A stretch of 6,277 nt of DNA from Planctomycetota bacterium. GTDB taxonomy: Bacteria; Planctomycetota; Phycisphaerae; UBA1845; CAIVHJ01. A program made the translations under genes and the position numbers. The stretch spans positions 1 to 6,277 of the forward strand of contig JADFJZ010000095.1 in assembly GCA_022565195.1 (NCBI GenBank). Direction: 5' to 3'. Positions 1 to 5,670 of this stretch are shown here, piece by piece (within the stretch, counting starts at the first letter, position 1; every line of letters starts with the position of its first letter). The notes below the pieces were generated by a model, which ran no database searches, was not told the DNA's origin, and was given only the letters and a program-made list of their open reading frames with translations.

Positions 1-1045
1 GCATGGCCACGGTCAGCGCGCCGATCCCAAAGCCATAGTAAGCGTGGCCTCGGGCGCGGAACGGCGAGGCGGTCATGTCGGAGGCGACAAAGAAGATCGC
101 GAACATGAACTCGCCGACGATCAAATGGTAGGAGACCAGCATGAATCCGACGGGGAGCGACGGATTGCCGGAGATCAGCCGGATCGGCCACCAGGCAAGC
201 GCTTCGCCGGTCGGCCCACCGGGAATGGGCAGGACGGCAGCCGCAGCGACCAAGCCAAGAATCGCAAAGACGGGCAGCGTCCAATGTACGTAGCTGCGGT
301 ATACGAGAAACACGCCGCCCAGCAGGATCGCGATTACCGATGTTTCGCCCATGCCGCCGCCCGTCGTGCCCAGCAGGCAATCGAGCGCGGGCGGTAACTT
401 ATCGCGCACGAGTCGCAGTACCGACTCGGAGGCGGGCCGGGCTTCGGTGGGAGGCACGTTGTAGAGATCGGCGAGGATTCTTGCCGGTCGGGCCGCTGTC
501 CAGGCCTCGTTTTCGGCCTGTGCTTCAAGATCAAACCAGGTGTTGTTGCCGCGCCGCGGTGCGGCGCTGGCGATGTCGCCGGTGGCGAGATGGTCCTCGT
601 TCAGCACCGGCCAGTGATCGGGCACCATGAGCACGGGAAACATGAAACACAGCACGGCCCGCGCGACGAGCACGGGATGCCAAAGGTAATGGCCCAGGCC
701 GCCGACGACTTGTTTCGCGACGACGAGCAGTACCGCGCCGCAGGCGACGATCAGGATGCCGCAGGTGGGCGGTACGGCGAGCGCCAGTATTGTCGCCAGC
801 ACCACGGTGTGCCCGTTTCGGATCTGTGTGCGGCGGTTGAGCAGCTTACAGACGAACAACTCCGCCGCCGCGGCGCAAGCGATGGCCACACCGATGTACA
901 GGAATGTTCTCAGCCCGAACAGCAGCACGCCGGCTGCAATGACGGGCAGGAGTGCCACCAGCGTCACACCGCTGACGTGCCGCAGCACTTCGCTGCTGTG
1001 CCAATAAGGCGGGCCCTCGGGTTGATGGTGAGTCTCAAGATCCAT
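1..1045 (-). CDS. rnfD: RnfD-like membrane subunit of an Rnf electron transport complex (3' end beyond the left edge)
   Basis: This is an integral membrane subunit of the Rnf ion-pumping ferredoxin oxidoreductase, of the NqrB/RnfD family. The 348 codons present include most of the protein; about 50 C-terminal residues (the last membrane segments) are off the window. Hydrophobic segments lie near residues 24-45, 47-66, 80-93, 96-114, 125-142, 237-249, 258-272, 299-321 and 336-347, with a polar loop at about 143-220. Family landmarks are GGLG (115-118), GETS plus LLGG (233-244) and FFVASDMTASP (318-328, in place of the usual FFxATDPVTSP). The ATG lies inside the end of rnfC (11-base overlap) behind GGACGGAAGA, so the two are probably translationally coupled. 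Two things are odd. The expected D-x-x-S/T-G-A-T flavin site reads GDIASAAP (156-163), with no threonine at the attachment position. The GGLGxNxFNPA motif reads GGLGHYLWHPV. The family is clear; cofactor content is uncertain. Confidence 0.88.
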   Translation of the reverse strand, partial: MDLETHHQPEGPPYWHSSEVLRHVSGVTLVALLPVIAAGVLLFGLRTFLYIGVAIACAAAAELFVCKLLNRRTQIRNGHTVVLATILALAVPPTCGILIVACGAVLLVVAKQVVGGLGHYLWHPVLVARAVLCFMFPVLMVPDHWPVLNEDHLATGDIASAAPRRGNNTWFDLEAQAENEAWTAARPARILADLYNVPPTEARPASESVLRLVRDKLPPALDCLLGTTGGGMGETSVIAILLGGVFLVYRSYVHWTLPVFAILGLVAAAAVLPIPGGPTGEALAWWPIRLISGNPSLPVGFMLVSYHLIVGEFMFAIFFVASDMTASPFRARGHAYYGFGIGALTVAM

Positions 1046-2345
1046 TCTTCCGTCCGCGATGGGCTACCTTCTCAAGAGAGTTCCGCACGTCGCTGATGCT
1101 GCTCGCCAAGGGCAGCGACGACGGGCAAACATAGCTGCACAGTCCGCAATCGATGCACGCCCCGGGATGGAGCCGTGCGAGCTGCCGCTCTTGTTGCAGC
1201 TCGATGGCTTGCAGCAGCAGGGCGGGTTCGAGCTTCATGGGGCACACTTCCGCGCACCAGCCGCAACGCACACATGCAGTCGAAGCCTCCTGCGTGCCGT
1301 CCTGCGGAGGCAGAGCCAACAGTGCGGGGCAACGCAATGTCAAGATGACATCATCATGAAGCAGTGGTCGCCCGGTCATGGGTCCGCCGACGATCAAGTG
1401 CCTCGGCTGAGATTGCAAGCCTACCGATTGGAGCACGTGCCGAACCGGCGTACCGTTTGGCACCCAGTAGTTGCCGGGTCTGTCGATCGCCGAGCCGGCC
1501 ACCGTGACCACGCGCGCGGTCGCGGGCACTCGTTCGGACAGCGCCCGCCCGAAGTGAAATATCGTATCAACGCCGAGAACCAGCGCCCCAATATCGAGCG
1601 CCTCCCCGCCCAGCGGGATTTCGCGGCCGATGAGTGTCTGTACGAGCAGCGGATCAGTCCCGACCGGATAGCGGTTCTGCAAATCCACGACGCGGATCGG
1701 CGTACGTTTGGCCAACTTGCGAATCGTACGGACCAAGTCCTCTTGTGCGGCATCTAAGGCAATGTAGGTACGCTTGGCGTCGAGGTATTCATGCAGACGA
1801 TGCGCCGCGCCGACGAGCAGTGCTCCGTACTCGACCAGAATTCGATGATCGGCCGTCCGGCAGGGTTCGGATTCCATGCCGTTGACGATGACGTGCGAGA
1901 CGCCGCGCTGCCGGGCCTGGTCAATCTGTTCGGCTGCCGAGCCGGCGCCGAGCAACACGGCTCGCGTGACTGCCTCCTCATCGAGCGCCGCCCAATCCGG
2001 CGGCGATGCGGCGGCGGTCGCGGGCGGCGTCAGGCGTTCCTGTTGGACGTCGATTTCCACCGCGAGCACTTCGTTGTCCCAAACCGTGGCGACGACTGTG
2101 AGTGTGCGCACCCGGCCATCGACGGGGCAAAAAGTGTCTTCATACCCGGATTCGCTTCGCGCCAACCGTTGCCCCGCCCGAACGCGGTCGCCATCATGGA
2201 CCGCGGGCACAGTCCCTTCGGCAACGGGGACAAACAGCCGCTTGGCAAGCGGGAGCGGCTCGATCGAACAGTTCTCGGTGGAGGATTTCGCGGACGGCAG
2301 GAAGATGCCGCCGTAGAATGTGCCTCGTCGGATGAATCGGAACAT
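1035..2345 (-). CDS. rnfC: RnfC-like peripheral Fe-S subunit of an Rnf complex
   Basis: RnfC is the membrane-associated subunit that in known Rnf complexes binds FMN and NAD(H) and carries two 4Fe-4S clusters. At 436 aa it matches the usual core length without a long C-terminal extension. The N-terminus shows the RnfC opening RGTFYGGIFLPSAK (7-20) and the barrel-sandwich fold with VPAVHDGDRVRAGQ (46-59). The FMN/NADH-like domain covers about 118-250 (VNGMESEP 154-161; YPVGTDPL 226-233), followed by an SLBB-like stretch (GNYWVPNGTP 291-300; VGGPMTG 319-325). The ferredoxin part has two full C-x2-C-x2-C-x3-CP motifs: C358, C361, C364, C368 and C397, C400, C403, C407. The glycine-rich GxGGAGFPT loop normally just before the VNGxECEP segment is not recognisable; LLGAGSAAE (131-139) stands there, and ECEPY has become ESEPC. 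The ATG at 2345 is preferred because an in-frame TGA (2390-2388) closes the frame upstream with no other ATG between. It is the first gene of the operon and rnfD follows with overlap. PduS or NqrA is less likely because of the rnfD neighbour and the intact Fe-S motifs. Confidence 0.92.
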   Translation of the reverse strand: MFRFIRRGTFYGGIFLPSAKSSTENCSIEPLPLAKRLFVPVAEGTVPAVHDGDRVRAGQRLARSESGYEDTFCPVDGRVRTLTVVATVWDNEVLAVEIDVQQERLTPPATAAASPPDWAALDEEAVTRAVLLGAGSAAEQIDQARQRGVSHVIVNGMESEPCRTADHRILVEYGALLVGAAHRLHEYLDAKRTYIALDAAQEDLVRTIRKLAKRTPIRVVDLQNRYPVGTDPLLVQTLIGREIPLGGEALDIGALVLGVDTIFHFGRALSERVPATARVVTVAGSAIDRPGNYWVPNGTPVRHVLQSVGLQSQPRHLIVGGPMTGRPLLHDDVILTLRCPALLALPPQDGTQEASTACVRCGWCAEVCPMKLEPALLLQAIELQQERQLARLHPGACIDCGLCSYVCPSSLPLASSISDVRNSLEKVAHRGRKNGS

Positions 2346-2615
2346 TTGATCTTCGCTCTTCGCGTCAAATACCCGGGGACGAAACTCTCAGAATACGCCC
2401 CCGAAAGGGCTGTGGCTTCCTGCATTGCAGGTACAACTCGGAGTGAGGTCGGCTCGACATCGGAACAGCCGCCAAACGGCAAGCCATCGGCAGGATCCTC
2501 CGCGTTGACTTCGTCGTTTGGCAGACGCTTCGCTTCGCATGGGCAGTGTCGCTTTCAATGACGTTCCCGGATCTTGAGGTTTCTTCTCGCCTTTCGATGG
2601 CTTATTGTATTGAGA
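2346..2615. other. Divergent intergenic region between rnfC and aroA
   Basis: These 270 bases must hold the start signals for both the leftward rnf operon and the rightward aroA. I see no convincing sigma-70 pair for either gene. A TTGACT occurs at 2505-2510 on the plus strand, but no good -10 follows at 16-18 bases. Small dyads are present: CCTGC-ATT-GCAGG (2419-2431) and GCCG-CCAAA-CGGC (2468-2480). Neither has a T-tract. Open frames crossing the region on the minus strand resemble no known family and overlap the real gene starts, so I do not call them. Confidence 0.6.
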
Positions 2616-3905
2616 ATGTCCGCGCACGCCATACGACCGATCACGAAACCGCTTGATGCGGTCGTGCGCGTGCCGGGCTCGAAGAGTTTGACCAACCGCG
2701 CCCTGATCGCGGCTGCCCTGGCCCACGGACGGTCGATTCTCTCAAACGCCCTGTTTGCCGACGACACCGAGCGCCTGCTCGCCGGGCTGGAGACCCTGGG
2801 CATCGCCCTGGAGACCGACCGAGCCGAAAACCGAGTGGAAATCACGGGATGTGGGGGCCACCTGCCGGCTTCGGATGCGGACATCGACTGCGGCGAGTCG
2901 GGCACCATGTTGCGCTTCTTCACAGCCCTGTGTGCGACGGCGGCGGGCCGATACCGTCTTTGGGGTCGAGGCCGACTGCATCAGCGCCCGATGGCGCCGC
3001 TGGTGGATGCGTTGCGGCAGATGGGCGCCCTGGTCGAGTTCGAGGAACAGGAAGGGTGCGCGCCTCTGATTGTGCACGGGCAGGCGCTGGGCGGGGGCCA
3101 GATCGAGGTCGATGGTTCTACATCCAGCCAGTTTGCCAGCGCCGTTTTGCTGGCCGGCCCCTGCGCCCGGAGTGATGTCATGCTCGCCATTACGGGCACG
3201 CCGATCAGTGAACCCTATGTGCGTATGACCGGCGCCGTGATGCAGGCATTCGGAATCAGTATCGTCACGGAAGATTATCGAAGAATCATTGTGCCGGCGC
3301 CGCAAATGTACCAGGCGACGAATTATGAAATCGAGCCGGATGCTTCCAGTGCCGGCTACTTTCTCGCCGCCGCTGCGATTTGTGGCGGGAGAGTGCGCAT
3401 CGAGGGACTGGGACGCACGAGTTGTCAGGGCGATCTGAAGCTGACAAACGTACTGCAACAAATGGGATGCACTTGTCGTGTTGAGGACGGCTTCGTCGAA
3501 TTGGAGCGCAGGCCGGATCAATCCCTCCGCGGCGAGCTGGAGTTGGATCTCGGCGACATGCCCGACGCCGCGCCCACGGTGGCTGTTCTCGCCCTGTTCG
3601 CCGACGGCCCGGTTCGCATCCGCAACGTCGCGCACCTTCAGCAAAAGGAATCTCCACGTTTGTCGGTTCTGGCGGCGCAGCTCGGCGCGCTGGGGGCCGA
3701 GATCGAGGTTCACCGCGACGGCTTGACGGTGCAGCCTGCCCGCGAAATCCGCCCGGGCACCGTTGATCCCTGCGGCGACCACCGCCTGGCCATGGCCTTC
3801 GCGCTGGTCGGCCTGTCTGCGCCCGGTGTCGCCATCGGCGACCCCGGCTGCGTGAGCAAGTCGTTTCCAGCCTACTTTGCCCTTCTGGCGAGCCTAAGCG
3901 ATTAG
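2616..3905 (+). CDS. aroA: 3-phosphoshikimate 1-carboxyvinyltransferase (EPSP synthase)
   Basis: This cytoplasmic enzyme joins phosphoenolpyruvate to shikimate-3-phosphate, the sixth step of the shikimate pathway to aromatic amino acids. The 429-aa product has normal length for the family (about 427 in E. coli). The phosphate-binding opening VPGSKSLTNRA (19-29) contains K23 and S24. The CGESGTMLR motif (92-100) holds G96, T97 and R100, and R124 follows in QRPMAPLVDAL. S170, S171 and Q172 match the shikimate-binding SSQ. The catalytic Asp is D317 (MPDAA), followed by E345 and R348 (KESPRL), R390 (GDHRLAM) and K415 (VSKSFPAYF). The ATG at 2616 is chosen because family N-termini begin just before the PGSK motif; a TTG at 2574 in the same frame would add 14 hydrophobic residues with no family counterpart. 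The Shine-Dalgarno is weak (TTGAGA). Position 101 (Pro in E. coli) is Phe here, as part of a CGESGT-x-x-RF variant loop. The neighbours have no metabolic link to it. Confidence 0.97.
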   Translation: MSAHAIRPITKPLDAVVRVPGSKSLTNRALIAAALAHGRSILSNALFADDTERLLAGLETLGIALETDRAENRVEITGCGGHLPASDADIDCGESGTMLRFFTALCATAAGRYRLWGRGRLHQRPMAPLVDALRQMGALVEFEEQEGCAPLIVHGQALGGGQIEVDGSTSSQFASAVLLAGPCARSDVMLAITGTPISEPYVRMTGAVMQAFGISIVTEDYRRIIVPAPQMYQATNYEIEPDASSAGYFLAAAAICGGRVRIEGLGRTSCQGDLKLTNVLQQMGCTCRVEDGFVELERRPDQSLRGELELDLGDMPDAAPTVAVLALFADGPVRIRNVAHLQQKESPRLSVLAAQLGALGAEIEVHRDGLTVQPAREIRPGTVDPCGDHRLAMAFALVGLSAPGVAIGDPGCVSKSFPAYFALLASLSD

Positions 3906-3931
3906 GTATGTTGCAGTTACGCGCGGCGGCC

Positions 3932-3959
3932 TCAAGTCCAACCTGCCAAGTTCCGATAA
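3932..3959 (+). promoter_or_regulatory. Candidate sigma-28 (FliA)-type promoter ahead of fliM
   Basis: The sequence TCAAGTCC (3932-3939), a 12-base spacer and TCCGATAA (3952-3959) resembles the enterobacterial sigma-28 consensus TAAAGTTT-N11-GCCGATAA. It matches 5 of 8 bases at -35 and 7 of 8 at -10, with the spacer one base long. It lies about 80 bases before the fliM ATG. The position upstream of a flagellar gene supports it. The spacer, the weak -35 and the unknown sigma-factor set of this organism keep confidence moderate. Confidence 0.4.
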
Positions 3960-3984
3960 CATTTTGAGATGTATGTTTTCCTTG

Positions 3985-4011
3985 GACCGGCGTGTTGCCC
4001 GGTCTTCGGGC
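3985..4011 (+). other. Two overlapping, mutually exclusive small hairpins in the fliM leader
   Basis: GACCGG (3985-3990) pairs perfectly with CCGGTC (3999-4004) across an 8-base loop. GCCCG (3997-4001) pairs perfectly with CGGGC (4007-4011) across a 5-base loop. The two share bases 3999-4001, so only one can form at a time. They lie about 30-55 bases before the fliM start. No U-tract follows, so a simple terminator is unlikely. Short GC-rich stems arise easily by chance in DNA of this composition. Confidence 0.25.
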
Positions 4012-4040
4012 GGTCGGCCACTCCGGGGCGGTAAGGCCTT

Positions 4041-5081
4041 ATGTCAGACGTACTGGATCAATCTGAAGTTGATGCCCTGCTCGCGGCGGTCGAAACCGGC
4101 GATGTGGGCGGGCCCGGACAAGGCGCGCCCGCTCCAACGCCTGTGGGTGATCCCGCCATTTTCTCTTATTCACCGGCCGTCCAGGAGCGGGACGTTCGCA
4201 ACTATGACTTCAAGCGTCCGGAGCGCGTCAGCAAAGATCAGATGCGCTCGCTGGAATCTCTGCACGAAAGCTTCGCGCGCAATCTGGGTGCATCGCTGTC
4301 CGGGTTTCTGCGTACGATCATCGAGTGTCGCGTGGCCACCATCGAGCAATTAACCTACAGCGAGTTCATCAACGCCCTGCCGAACCCGACGTGTTTCAAT
4401 CTCATCCACGCGCCGCCGCTGGAAGGGCAAATGTGTCTGGAGCTCAGCCCATTGATCGTCTACCCCATCCTGGATCGACTCCTGGGCGGCTCGAACGCCG
4501 AGCTTTTCATTCCTCAACGCCCACTGACCTCAATCGAATTGCGCCTGGTCAAGCGGATCACGGATCAAGCGCTGGAGAGCCTCAACGAGGCCTGGACCGA
4601 TCTGGAGAAGGTGCAGTTTGAATTGGTCACTACCGAGAGCAATCCTCAATTGGTCCAGATCGTAGCGCCGAACGAGGTGGTTGTCGTGGTCGGCTTCGAG
4701 ATCAAAATGGGCGCCCGGGCGGGCACCATGAGCCTGTGCATCCCCTTCAATGTCATCGAGCCGGTCATCGCCAAGCTGGGTTCGCAGAGTTGGTACGCCT
4801 ATACCGGAAGAGTGCAGAGAGTAGATCAAGCCGAGAACATCTCGTGCTCACTGAGTCGTGCCGAGTTGCTCTTGCGATGTTATCTCGCTGAAACCCGCAT
4901 TACGATCAATGATCTGGTGCATCTGCAAGTCGGCGATATCATCCAGACAAACAAATCCAACGAGGACGACTTGATCCTGCAAATCGAGGGTCAAAACAAG
5001 TTTGCAGGGAAGATTGGACAGTTTCGCGGATCCCGCGCCCTGCGGATCGGTCGCCGTGCCGCCCCGAAAGAGCGTCTCTGA
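4041..5081 (+). CDS. fliM: Flagellar motor switch protein FliM
   Basis: FliM is part of the cytoplasmic C-ring that sets flagellar rotation direction. It links FliG to FliN and receives phospho-CheY. The 346-aa length is typical. The N-terminal CheY-binding peptide is present as LDQSEVDALL (5-14), followed by a Gly/Pro/Ala-rich linker (about 20-38). The middle CheC-like domain runs from about 45 to 245 (FKRPERVSKDQMRSLESLHESFARNL at its start is typical; the LLGGSNAELF loop is at 147-156). The C-terminal SPOA (FliN-like) domain covers about 275-340 (LVHLQVGDII 292-301; GKIGQFRGSRALRI 323-336). The ATG at 4041 gives the canonical N-terminus and has a modest Shine-Dalgarno (TAAGG, 4032-4036). 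The gene has no fliL before it and no fliN after it, which is its usual company; aroA and a STAS gene flank it instead. A sigma-28-like promoter candidate lies upstream. No defect is visible. Confidence 0.96.
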   Translation: MSDVLDQSEVDALLAAVETGDVGGPGQGAPAPTPVGDPAIFSYSPAVQERDVRNYDFKRPERVSKDQMRSLESLHESFARNLGASLSGFLRTIIECRVATIEQLTYSEFINALPNPTCFNLIHAPPLEGQMCLELSPLIVYPILDRLLGGSNAELFIPQRPLTSIELRLVKRITDQALESLNEAWTDLEKVQFELVTTESNPQLVQIVAPNEVVVVVGFEIKMGARAGTMSLCIPFNVIEPVIAKLGSQSWYAYTGRVQRVDQAENISCSLSRAELLLRCYLAETRITINDLVHLQVGDIIQTNKSNEDDLILQIEGQNKFAGKIGQFRGSRALRIGRRAAPKERL

Positions 5082-5129
5082 AGCGGCGGGGGACGGATCC
5101 GCTCCTGACGGGAGAACAACCACCGCTTC
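5080..5129 (+). terminator. Possible structured 3' end of fliM (no U-tract)
   Basis: GAAGCGG (5080-5086), which overlaps the fliM stop codon, is perfectly complementary to CCGCTTC (5123-5129). After one mismatch two more G-C pairs are possible (5088-5089 with 5120-5121). An inner CTCC/GGAG hairpin (5102-5105 with 5111-5114) can form within. This could protect or end the fliM transcript before the next promoter. The loop is long and no run of T follows directly, so it is not a classical intrinsic terminator. Confidence 0.3.
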
Positions 5130-5160
5130 CGGTCAATCTGATGGCTGAATTTTGCCCATC

Positions 5161-5190
5161 TTGACATTGAGACTTCAGCACGTGTAACAT
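5161..5190 (+). promoter_or_regulatory. Candidate sigma-70-type promoter for the STAS/kinase cluster
   Basis: A perfect -35 hexamer TTGACA (5161-5166) is followed after 18 bases by TAACAT (5185-5190), which matches 4 of 6 positions of TATAAT, including the key first T, second A and last T. Transcription would start near 5197, giving a leader of roughly 45-50 bases before the ATG at 5244. This would separate the partner-switching genes from fliM transcription. The -10 lies inside an inverted repeat, described separately. Confidence 0.5.
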
Positions 5191-5197
5191 CATGTGC
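5178..5197. promoter_or_regulatory. Inverted repeat centred on the candidate -10 element
   Basis: GCACGTG (5178-5184) and CATGTGC (5191-5197) are inverted copies with a single transition mismatch (G-T in RNA), separated by exactly the six bases TAACAT of the proposed -10. A dyad placed this way is typical of an operator where a dimeric regulator would block RNA polymerase. It could equally be a chance dyad. No regulator gene is visible nearby to pair with it. Confidence 0.35.
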
Positions 5198-5231
5198 GGC
5201 CATTCGTTGGTGAACGGCCTGTCGAACCCGT

Positions 5232-5237
5232 AGGAGG
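5232..5237 (+). promoter_or_regulatory. Strong Shine-Dalgarno for the first STAS gene
   Basis: A full AGGAGG lies 6 bases ahead of the ATG at 5244. It fixes that start and is by far the best ribosome binding site in the window; those of fliM, aroA and the kinase are much weaker. This suggests the first STAS protein is made in excess over its kinase, as is usual for anti-anti-sigma factors. Confidence 0.85.
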
Positions 5238-5243
5238 AGCGCA

Positions 5244-5606
5244 ATGCCTGCCGATCGGCCTGAACTGAAAGTGACGCACAGCGACGGAGTTTGGGTCGTC
5301 GAGTTCGCCGATCGGAAAATCCTCGAAGAACTGTCCATCAATCAGATCGGCGAGGAACTCACGCGGCTGGCCGAGCAGCACCAACCGACGAATTTGTTGT
5401 TGGATTTCAAGAATGTGGAACACCTGTCCAGCGCGGCCCTGGGGATGTTGATCACGCTGCACAAGCGGATCGTCGATCTGGGAGGCCAATTGAAGCTCAC
5501 CGACATCAAGCCTCAGATTTACGAGGTGTTCAAGATCACGCGGCTCAACAAGGTTTTTGACATCCACGACTCGGCCGCAAAGGCCAAGGCCAGCTTCGCG
5601 AAATGA
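5244..5606 (+). CDS. STAS-domain protein, anti-sigma factor antagonist type (SpoIIAA/RsbV-like)
   Basis: This is a single-domain STAS protein of 120 aa, the normal size for anti-anti-sigma factors (about 105-120). Such proteins bind a GHKL anti-sigma kinase when unphosphorylated and are inactivated by its phosphorylation of one conserved serine. The fold is visible as a beta strand at DGVWVVEFAD (14-23), a helix at LSINQIGEELTRLAEQ (30-45), and the core strand NLLLDFKNVEHLSSAALGML (50-69). The likely phosphorylation site is S63, with S62 as the alternative; the local motif SSAAL is close to the family's SSAGL, with Ala for the Gly. Helices then follow at about 70-79 and 89-99. The ATG at 5244 is set by the perfect AGGAGG. 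It is the first gene of the cluster with the kinase 64 bases downstream. Its target could be a sigma factor, a phosphatase or a motility regulator; nothing in the window decides this. Confidence 0.9.
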   Translation: MPADRPELKVTHSDGVWVVEFADRKILEELSINQIGEELTRLAEQHQPTNLLLDFKNVEHLSSAALGMLITLHKRIVDLGGQLKLTDIKPQIYEVFKITRLNKVFDIHDSAAKAKASFAK

Positions 5607-5610
5607 CCCC

Positions 5611-5631
5611 ATCCACGGGCGTCCCGTGGAT
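5611..5631 (+). other. Perfect 9-bp hairpin between the STAS and kinase genes
   Basis: ATCCACGGG (5611-5619), loop CGT, then CCCGTGGAT (5623-5631) makes a 9-bp stem with no mismatch, starting four bases after the STAS stop codon. The following bases are not T-rich, so full termination is unlikely. In this position a stem could shield the 3' end of the STAS message or attenuate read-through, lowering kinase relative to STAS protein. The structure is seen directly; the role is inferred. Confidence 0.6.
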
Positions 5632-5670
5632 CGCGGAAACGGAATAAGGGAAGCAGGCGGTCACCTGTCG

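Noticed and set aside
44..1096. Plus-strand open frames over the first kilobase
   Set aside because: The minus strand reads as a continuous RnfD with membrane helices and family motifs; the plus frames are hydrophilic shadows.
1035..2345. Annotation of the Fe-S protein as PduS or NqrA
   Set aside because: NqrA lacks the two C-x2-C-x2-C-x3-C motifs, PduS occurs in propanediol loci, and here the overlapping next gene is rnfD.
2397..2410. GCCC...GGGC dyad as a terminator in the divergent region
   Set aside because: The stem is only four pairs with no T-tract, and both genes point away from the region, so no terminator is expected.
1791..2561. A 256-codon plus-strand open frame opposite rnfC
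   Set aside because: It is antisense to a well-supported rnfC and is rich in Arg and Gly with no recognisable domain.
2574..2615. TTG start extending AroA by 14 residues
   Set aside because: The added segment is hydrophobic and absent from family N-termini; the ATG at 2616 gives the standard start before the PGSK motif.
2388..2726. Possible small minus-strand gene between rnfC and aroA
   Set aside because: It overlaps the aroA start antisense, has no clear ribosome binding site or domain, and its sequence looks like random basic peptide.
2742..3782. A 346-codon open frame on the minus strand inside aroA
   Set aside because: It lies fully antisense to an intact aroA with all catalytic residues, has a His/Arg/Gln-rich composition typical of a shadow frame in high-GC DNA, and resembles no family.
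5557..5670. Upstream ATG extending the kinase by 38 residues
   Set aside because: It begins inside the STAS gene in another frame, the leader is a basic low-complexity stretch crossing the hairpin, and the ATG at 5671 has a usable ribosome binding site and gives the normal length.
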